A program made the position numbers and the translations under genes. Below are positions 40,553 through 45,539 of a DNA stretch of 45,539 bases, one piece after another (within the stretch, counting starts at the first letter, position 1; each line of letters opens with the position of its first letter). Source of the stretch: an uncultured Bacilli bacterium (GTDB lineage: Bacteria; Bacillota_I; Bacilli_A; RF39; UBA660); contig CAKOJQ010000011.1 in the NCBI GenBank assembly GCA_934090795.1, forward strand, positions 1-45,539, in the 5' to 3' direction. The notes under the pieces are model-generated. The model searched no databases and was not told where the DNA came from. It worked only from the letters and a program-made list of their open reading frames with translations.

Positions 40553-41204
40553 TATCTTTTTTATTTTCAAATATGTTATTGAAATCTTGAGGTATATTTG
40601 TTATTAATTCAATAGGTTGATTTGTTATTGGATGAGTAAATTTTAAATAGTAATTATGAAGGCCTAATCTTCCTATTGGATTTTTGTTTGCTCCATATTT
40701 TTTATCTCCGATTATGGGATGATTAAGACTAGAAAATGTTACTCTTATTTGATTTTTTCTTCCTGTTTTGATGTTTATATCTAGTAAGGTATATTTGTTA
40801 GTATTTTTAATAGGAGTGTATTCGGTGATACATTTTTTACCTTTTTTGGGGTCTGTGGTTTGATATGTTTTTAAATCTTTTCCTTCATACAAATAATTTA
40901 TTATTTTATTTGGTTTATCAATTTTTCCAATTACTACTCCATAATATTTTCTTATTACTTTATCCCATGTTGATTGAAATTTTAATTTTGCTTTTTCATT
41001 TTTAGCAAATACGACAAATCCGGATGTATCTTTGTCTAATCTATTTACAATAAATACTTTTTGATTTTTTTTATGAAGATAGTTATATACTTCATGATAA
41101 AGTGTTTTTTCTTTTTCTTTATCGGTTGCAATTATTAGTATTCCTGATGGTTTTGAAACAACTAATATGTTTTTATCTTCAAATGCGATATTTAATTTTT
41201 TCAT
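40539..41204 (-). CDS. RluA-family pseudouridine synthase (small form)
   Basis: A 221-residue catalytic domain without the S4 domain: NILVVSKPSGILI, NRLDKDTSGFVVFAKNEKAK (nucleophile Asp), RKYYGVVIG, and KTGRKNQIRVTFSSLNHPIIGDKKYG. It modifies uridine in rRNA or tRNA; the target is unknown. It begins three bases after the yebC stop with only a weak GAAGA site, so it is probably translated by coupling. The 3' ends of this gene and the ZIP gene overlap. Confidence 0.9.
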   Translation of the reverse strand: MKKLNIAFEDKNILVVSKPSGILIIATDKEKEKTLYHEVYNYLHKKNQKVFIVNRLDKDTSGFVVFAKNEKAKLKFQSTWDKVIRKYYGVVIGKIDKPNKIINYLYEGKDLKTYQTTDPKKGKKCITEYTPIKNTNKYTLLDINIKTGRKNQIRVTFSSLNHPIIGDKKYGANKNPIGRLGLHNYYLKFTHPITNQPIELITNIPQDFNNIFENKKDIILN

Positions 41205-41207
41205 ACT

Positions 41208-41924
41208 TTAATCTTCTTTTACATTAGTGTAGATAGCTGTTACATCATCTATTTCCTCTAACATATTGTAAAGACGATCATATAGTTCTTTATCTTCGCC
41301 AGTTAGAGTTATTTCTTCTTTAGCAAAGTTTCCAATTTCATCGTAAATATATTCAACATTTGGTTCTATTTTTTCAACAACGTCTTTAACGTGATGAAAA
41401 TCAGTTGGATTACATGATATGGTAATTTTACCATTTTCGTTGTTGAAATCTACTAATTCGATTCCTTCATTTAATAATGCTTCGAAGATTTCTTCTTCTT
41501 TATCGCTATTAAATACAATTACACCTAGATAATCATAATTATATGATACTGAATTGGTTACGCCTAATGATTTATGAACTTTGTTAAATGCTGTTCTAAC
41601 AAAACTTACAGTACGATTTACATTGTCTGTTAAGGTTTTAATTATAAACGTACTATTTCCAGGACCAAATCCTTCATAAATAACTTCTTGATAATCTTCT
41701 CCACCGGCTCCTTTAGCCTTATCGATTGCTCTATTTATGATATCACTAGGTACTTGTTCTTTCTTAGCTTTTTCACAAACTCTTTTTAAATTAATATTTG
41801 TTTCGATTTCAGGATTTCCTTTGGCGGCTAAATAAATTTCTTTGGCGTAATTACTGTATAATTTAGCTTTCATTGCTCCTGTTTTTTGAATACTTGCTTT
41901 TCTTACTTCATATGCTCTTCCCAT
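41208..41924 (-). CDS. YebC/PmpR family protein
   Basis: A 238-residue protein: NINLKRVCEKAKKEQVPSDIINRAIDKAKG, then YEVIYEGFGPGNSTFIIKTLTDNVNRTVSFVRTAFNK-like core motifs (here YQEVIYEGFGPGN). This family is widely annotated as a transcription regulator; recent work on YebC-type proteins points to a role in translation of proline-rich stretches. Normal length. Ribosome site AGAAGGAA. It heads a unit with the small pseudouridine synthase. Confidence 0.93.
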   Translation of the reverse strand: MGRAYEVRKASIQKTGAMKAKLYSNYAKEIYLAAKGNPEIETNINLKRVCEKAKKEQVPSDIINRAIDKAKGAGGEDYQEVIYEGFGPGNSTFIIKTLTDNVNRTVSFVRTAFNKVHKSLGVTNSVSYNYDYLGVIVFNSDKEEEIFEALLNEGIELVDFNNENGKITISCNPTDFHHVKDVVEKIEPNVEYIYDEIGNFAKEEITLTGEDKELYDRLYNMLEEIDDVTAIYTNVKED

Positions 41925-41945
41925 ATTTATTTCCTTCTTTCTTTA

Positions 41946-42677
41946 TTATATTATTAGGCCGATAATCATTACGATTAGGCCAATTATTATTCCAACGATA
42001 CTTGATTTATTAAAATTTTCTTTTAATTCAGTGAATAATTCAAATATTAGAAGATATAAAATCATTCCTAAAGATAAGCTTAACATGAAACCTAACAATA
42101 GGTCTGTCATGTATCTTTCAAAGAGTAAAATTATTAAACCTCCAATAAAAGTAGAAAATGTTAATAAAGTTAGGTATATCCACTTTTTATTTGTTTTTTC
42201 TTTATTTAATAGGGTTGTTATTTCAATTCCAAAAGGGATATTGTGCATTCCAACACCAAATAGACATAATAGGCCTGATTTTAAATCACTAGATGATATG
42301 GCATAAATGCTTATTCCTTCAACGATATTGTGTAAAATAAGCGCTAATGAGGTTATTATGCCGATATGATTCAAATGTTTTTCATGATGTTCTAAATTTT
42401 CATAATGACTGTGATTTGGTATTAATTTCTCTAATAGTAAAATACTTAAAAATCCGGCTAATATGCCAATAAATAATAAGTATATTTTTTCAGTTCCTAA
42501 CATTTCTAAACATTCAGGAAGAATATCAAATATTGCTAAATATATTAGTACTATAAATGCGGATGCAACACTAATGTTGACTAATGATTTATTATTTTTA
42601 TTTTTTAATGATATTAGGACACCTATTAAAAAGAATAAACCAGCTATTAAATTTAATAATAATTTTATTTTTATCAC
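41946..42677 (-). CDS. Second ZIP-type metal transporter
   Basis: A 243-residue membrane protein with about eight helices. A short His-containing loop (HSHYENLEHHEKHLNHIG, about 91-108) could bind metal, then come HNIVEGISIYA and HNIPFGIEIT ZIP motifs. Different in sequence from the ZIP at 39752. The start is uncertain: GTG 42677 sits within the AGAGGTGAT ribosome-like site, and no ATG follows closely. Probably translated from GTG or a rarer codon just downstream. Confidence 0.8.
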   Translation of the reverse strand: MIKIKLLLNLIAGLFFLIGVLISLKNKNNKSLVNISVASAFIVLIYLAIFDILPECLEMLGTEKIYLLFIGILAGFLSILLLEKLIPNHSHYENLEHHEKHLNHIGIITSLALILHNIVEGISIYAISSSDLKSGLLCLFGVGMHNIPFGIEITTLLNKEKTNKKWIYLTLLTFSTFIGGLIILLFERYMTDLLLGFMLSLSLGMILYLLIFELFTELKENFNKSSIVGIIIGLIVMIIGLII

Positions 42678-42745
42678 CTCTTTGTACGTAACTATTATAC
42701 AAGAATAATTGGAAAATAAAAACCCTTTATTTGTTTGGGTTTAAA

Positions 42746-42850
42746 TTATTTTGATAGTAAAATAATATACAGTACTGAAATTAAAACTGGTAAAATTATA
42801 GCAAGTGATACTAGTATATAAAATTTAATATCTTTTTCTTTTTTCTTCAT
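42746..42850 (-). CDS. Possible small membrane peptide (34 aa)
   Basis: ATG 42850 opens a 34-codon frame: basic MKKKEKDIKF, then about 20 hydrophobic residues (YILVSLAIILPVLISVLYII), ending LLSK. It lies between tsaD (upstream) and the ZIP gene on the same strand. The ribosome site is weak (GATGGAAT), and I have no family for it. It could be a real single-pass peptide or chance. Confidence 0.4.
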   Translation of the reverse strand: MKKKEKDIKFYILVSLAIILPVLISVLYIILLSK

Positions 42851-42894
42851 ATTCCATCTATTACATATTACTATATATGTGTTATTTTTTCAAG

Positions 42895-43899
42895 TTAGAA
42901 TAAATCTGCTGTGCTACTGGCATTTAAATTTAAATCGGTAAATTCTTTGTTTAAATATAATGGATATGCAGCACAACCTATCATTGCGGCATTGTCAGTA
43001 CAGTATTTTATTGGAGGAATAGTTAAATCAACGTTATATTTTTGCGCAAGTGCTTCTATTTTTGATCTTAAATATTTATTAGCAGATACTCCACCGGCAA
43101 CTATCATTTTTTGACAATTATATTTTTGAAGAGCAAGTTCTGTTTTTCTTATTAGTTCATCAATTGCGATAGTTTGAAAAGAACAAGCAAGGTCATATTT
43201 TCTAATTTCATTTCCTCTTTGTTTTTCATTATGTACTAAATTAATGACAGCACTCTTTAAACCACTAAATGAGAAATTTAATTCATTGTTATTAAGTGGT
43301 ATTGGTAAGTTGTAACTTGGAGTTCCTTGCTCAGCGAATCGTTCAATATTCGGACCTCCTGGATATGGTAAATCTAAAACTCTAGCTACTTTATCATATA
43401 CTTCACCAATTGCATCATCCATAGTACTTGCTAATACTTTGAATTTGTAATCATCTTCCATTAATACTAATTCAGTATGTCCACCACTAACTACTAATGC
43501 TAGTAATGGAAATTCCATTTTTTTAACTAAATTATTAGCATAGATATGGCCAGCAATGTGATTTACTTTAATTAAAGGTTTATTATAAACTAATGAAATT
43601 ATTTTAGCGGCTTCTACACCAACTAATAAGCTTCCTAAAAGTCCGGGACCATATGTAACAGCAACAGCATCAATATCATTCAATGTTAAATCTGTTTTAC
43701 TTAACATGTCTTCTAACACTAAAGTAATGCTTTCAGTGTGCATTCTACTTGCTATTTCTGGCACTACACCACCATATAATGCATGGGTATTCATTTGGGT
43801 TAAAATAGTTGTAGCTACATCTTCTGTTCCGTTTTTAATTATTGACATACTTGTTTCATCACAAGAAGATTCTATGGCTAATATATATACATCTTTCAT
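42895..43899 (-). CDS. tsaD: tRNA N6-adenosine threonylcarbamoyltransferase TsaD
   Basis: A 334-residue ASKHA-fold protein. ESSCDETS is at the N-terminus, HIAGHIYA (His 114 and 118 bind the metal), SGGHTELV at 138-145, DDAIGEVYDKVAR and SANKYLR, with GCAAYP near the end. It transfers the threonylcarbamoyl group to A37 of ANN-decoding tRNAs, working with TsaB and TsaE, which are encoded upstream in the same unit. Ribosome site AAAGGAAT. Confidence 0.96.
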   Translation of the reverse strand: MKDVYILAIESSCDETSMSIIKNGTEDVATTILTQMNTHALYGGVVPEIASRMHTESITLVLEDMLSKTDLTLNDIDAVAVTYGPGLLGSLLVGVEAAKIISLVYNKPLIKVNHIAGHIYANNLVKKMEFPLLALVVSGGHTELVLMEDDYKFKVLASTMDDAIGEVYDKVARVLDLPYPGGPNIERFAEQGTPSYNLPIPLNNNELNFSFSGLKSAVINLVHNEKQRGNEIRKYDLACSFQTIAIDELIRKTELALQKYNCQKMIVAGGVSANKYLRSKIEALAQKYNVDLTIPPIKYCTDNAAMIGCAAYPLYLNKEFTDLNLNASSTADLF

Positions 43900-43901
43900 A
43901 T

Positions 43902-44309
43902 TTAATTCCTTTCCATAATTATTGCATCGTCGTCTTTGTAATAATTTTTGCGAATGTTTATAATTTTAAAATCATATTTTTGATATAATTTGATGGCGTT
44001 AATATTTTTTGATCTCACTTCTAACATTATCTTTTTATCTTGTTTATTATCAATTATATATTTTAGTAATATGCTCCCAATTCCTTGATTTTGAAATTCT
44101 GGTTTAACTATTATGTTTAATAAATCTATTATATCTAGTCCGTTTTGAATGTGAATAAATCCTTTATTAATATTATTTTCTTTATATAAATAAATTGTTT
44201 CATTTGGATTTAAATTCTCTATATGAAAAAGTTTTGAAAAGTTAGGATTTAACATTGCTCCTAGCTCTATAACTTCTTGAACTTCTTCTTTTGTTAATTT
44301 ACTTATCAC
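43902..44309 (-). CDS. rimI: RimI-type ribosomal-protein/peptide N-acetyltransferase (GNAT)
   Basis: A 135-residue GNAT protein: GFIHIQNGLDIIDLLNIIVKPEFQNQGIGSILL contains the acetyl-CoA loop (QNQGIG), and MLEVRSKNINAIKLYQKYDF is the RimI signature. It probably acetylates the N-terminus of S18 or related proteins; its placement between tsaB and tsaD is typical. The start is GTG 44309 after GAGG, overlapping tsaB by 11 bases. Confidence 0.85.
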   Translation of the reverse strand: MISKLTKEEVQEVIELGAMLNPNFSKLFHIENLNPNETIYLYKENNINKGFIHIQNGLDIIDLLNIIVKPEFQNQGIGSILLKYIIDNKQDKKIMLEVRSKNINAIKLYQKYDFKIINIRKNYYKDDDAIIMERN

Positions 44310-44874
44310 TTAATGCCTCAATAGTTTTTATATATATTGGATTAGCTAAATGAACATTTACGGGATTTAATGTTGATAATTGATTTGAAATTTTATCTAG
44401 ATCTATTTTTTGATCAATATATACTTTATCTTTGGTATTAGAAAACAATTCTTCAGCTAAATCATTTTTAATGTAATAAATGTCCTTAATTAGTTTATTA
44501 TCTTTAAATTCACCAATATATTTTCCTTTATTATCTGATATACAAATAATTTTATCTTTTTCAGGTACACTTAATGCGATGGCTTCAATGCTTGTGATTG
44601 TTTTGATAGGAATGTTTAAGGTATAAGCAAGCATTTTGGCATCAGTAACACCTAAACGAGTACCGGTAAATGATCCTGGACCATTTACTACTATTATTTC
44701 ATTTAAATTTGAAACGTTTAGTTTGTTTCTTTCTAATATTTCTTTAATCATAGGAACAATAAACTCACTATGGCTTTTGTAAGTTTCAAATTCACTTTTG
44801 TCAAATAAATTATTATCTTTAAATAATCCGATTTGAATTAACTCATTATAAGTACTTATAAATAAATTTAGCAT
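44299..44874 (-). CDS. tsaB: tRNA threonylcarbamoyladenosine biosynthesis protein TsaB
   Basis: The open frame reaches 44940, but ATG 44874 (MLNLFISTYN) follows TTGGAGG and is the true start, giving 191 residues. VVNGPGSFTGTRLGVTDAKMLAY is the TsaB signature, and FISTYNELIQIGLF is the first ASKHA strand pair. It is the dimer partner of TsaD in t6A synthesis. The C-terminal half is shorter and more diverged than usual, as common in small genomes. Confidence 0.92.
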   Translation of the reverse strand: MLNLFISTYNELIQIGLFKDNNLFDKSEFETYKSHSEFIVPMIKEILERNKLNVSNLNEIIVVNGPGSFTGTRLGVTDAKMLAYTLNIPIKTITSIEAIALSVPEKDKIICISDNKGKYIGEFKDNKLIKDIYYIKNDLAEELFSNTKDKVYIDQKIDLDKISNQLSTLNPVNVHLANPIYIKTIEALSDK

Positions 44875-44922
44875 ATTAATAACCTCCAATATGCCTATAT
44901 TATACAATAAATTACAAAAAAA

Positions 44923-44944
44923 AATAATGCTTTTTTGCATTATT
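44923..44944 (-). terminator. Hairpin between tsaE and tsaB
   Basis: AATAATGC / GCATTATT arms (44923-44930, 44937-44944) followed on the minus strand by a run of nine T. It would end or attenuate tsaE transcripts before tsaB; TATAAT just downstream may provide a new start. Confidence 0.6.
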
Positions 44945-45395
44945 ATAGTACCGATTCTACTAAATCAACATATTTTTGACCATATGGTTTTAATACTAGA
45001 ACACGAGTGTTTTCATCAATTATTTTAAAATCGATTTGTAATCTTTCTTCAGGTAAGCAATCACATATCATATCTGACCATTCAATTATACAAACTCCGT
45101 TTTTATTAAAATAATCATTGAAACCAATTGTTTCACATTTACCTTCTAATCTATAAACATCCATATGATATAATGGTATTTCTCCTGATTCATATTCTTT
45201 AATTAAATTAAATGTTGGACTAGTGATTGTTTCAGAAATTCCTAGTGATTTAGCAAATCCCTTAACAAATACAGTTTTACCACTACCTAATTCACCATCT
45301 AAACATATAACCATGCCAGGAAATTTTTCTGATTCAATATTTTCAGCTAATTCCATAGTGTCATCAATACTTCTTGATGTATATTTATAATCCAT
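44943..45395 (-). CDS. tsaE: tRNA threonylcarbamoyladenosine biosynthesis ATPase TsaE
   Basis: A 150-residue P-loop ATPase: DGELGSGKTVFVKGFAKSLG (Walker A at about 34-41), SPTFNLIKEYESG, YHMDVYRLE, and CIIEWSDMI. It drives turnover of the TsaBD complex in t6A synthesis. Ribosome site TAGGTGAT. First gene of tsaE-tsaB-rimI-tsaD, the same order as ydiB-ydiC-ydiD-gcp in Bacillus. Confidence 0.95.
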   Translation of the reverse strand: MDYKYTSRSIDDTMELAENIESEKFPGMVICLDGELGSGKTVFVKGFAKSLGISETITSPTFNLIKEYESGEIPLYHMDVYRLEGKCETIGFNDYFNKNGVCIIEWSDMICDCLPEERLQIDFKIIDENTRVLVLKPYGQKYVDLVESVL

Positions 45396-45484
45396 ATCTT
45401 ATCACCTATACTTATTATATTGTATCAAATATTAATTGTAAATACAGGTTTACATCTAAAGCAAAAAAAATACAAAAAAAAAAT

Positions 45485-45539
45485 TGGCAACTACCTATTT
45501 TCGCATTCACTATCTTCGGCGTTTAAGTGCTTAACTTCT
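45485..45539 (-). rRNA. rrf: 5S ribosomal RNA, 3' part (cut by window end)
   Basis: The minus strand reads AGAAGTTAAGC.. CGCCGAAGATAGT.. AGGTAGTTGCC, the 3' half of 5S rRNA with its conserved loop and closing stem. It is followed by ten T and a further T-tract (terminator). The rest of the rRNA operon would lie to the right of the window. Confidence 0.88.

Noticed and set aside
1..45539. Mycoplasma-like code with TGA as tryptophan
   Set aside because: Trp is encoded by TGG throughout (for example in miaB and the GH31 gene), and genes such as spoVAD end at TGA with overlapping starts.

Overview
The window is AT-rich, low-GC bacterial chromosome with the gene set of an endospore-forming Bacillota. 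It carries spoIIGA-sigE, sigG, a sigF-like gene, spoVAC/AD/AE, spoVB, a ymxH/ylmC gene and a cse60-like gene. Small genome-style spacing and protein sequences suggest a gut Bacilli/Erysipelotrichia-type lineage; that placement is inference. The genetic code is standard: TGG is used for Trp and TGA behaves as a stop.

Layout. 1-468: two tandem copies (the left one cut by the window edge) of a small-RNA/peptide locus that looks like a type I toxin-antitoxin module. 518-5587: DUF308 membrane protein, a 1,246-residue MMPL exporter fused to a secreted domain, and a divergent TetR-type regulator. 5600-8130: accessory zone with tandem DUF1016/YhcG nuclease genes and remnants carrying covarying palindromes, a degenerate PD-(D/E)XK-like gene and an unexplained GC-richer transcribed-looking element. 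8191-14211: glycine-rich surface protein, GH31 glycosidase, rpsD with a long leader, and a hypothetical protein. 14500-19400: a decayed mobilizable element (MobV relaxase split by a nonsense codon and a frameshift, a second relaxase tail joined to an HD-domain fragment, a dUTPase, a putative oriT, small hypotheticals) ending next to tRNA-Thr(CGT).

19484-27604: housekeeping genes: miaB, lexA with a divergent SOS-type membrane peptide, DUF2974 lipase-like protein, rhomboid protease, TspO-like protein, rluD-type synthase, lspA, ymxH. 27630-37751: sporulation block: sigG, a second toxin-like locus, sigE-spoIIGA, then trmB-pilin, spoVB, cse60, tdk, DUF5684-like protein, and sigF-spoVAC-spoVAD-spoVAE behind a perfect Spo0A-box sequence. 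The order spoIIGA-sigE-sigG-ymxH-lspA-rluD is a shortened version of the Bacillus subtilis spoIIG-ylm-lspA-ylyB region. 38057-45395: rnj (RNase J), two ZIP metal transporters, a small RluA-type synthase, YebC, and the tsaE-tsaB-rimI-tsaD set for tRNA t6A. The window ends inside a 5S rRNA gene on the minus strand.

The most unusual signals are the repeated hydrophobic-peptide/antisense-RNA loci with compensatory stem changes, the 8-3-8 palindromes inside DUF1016 coding sequence whose arms covary between copies, and the LexA-flanked 46-residue membrane peptide.
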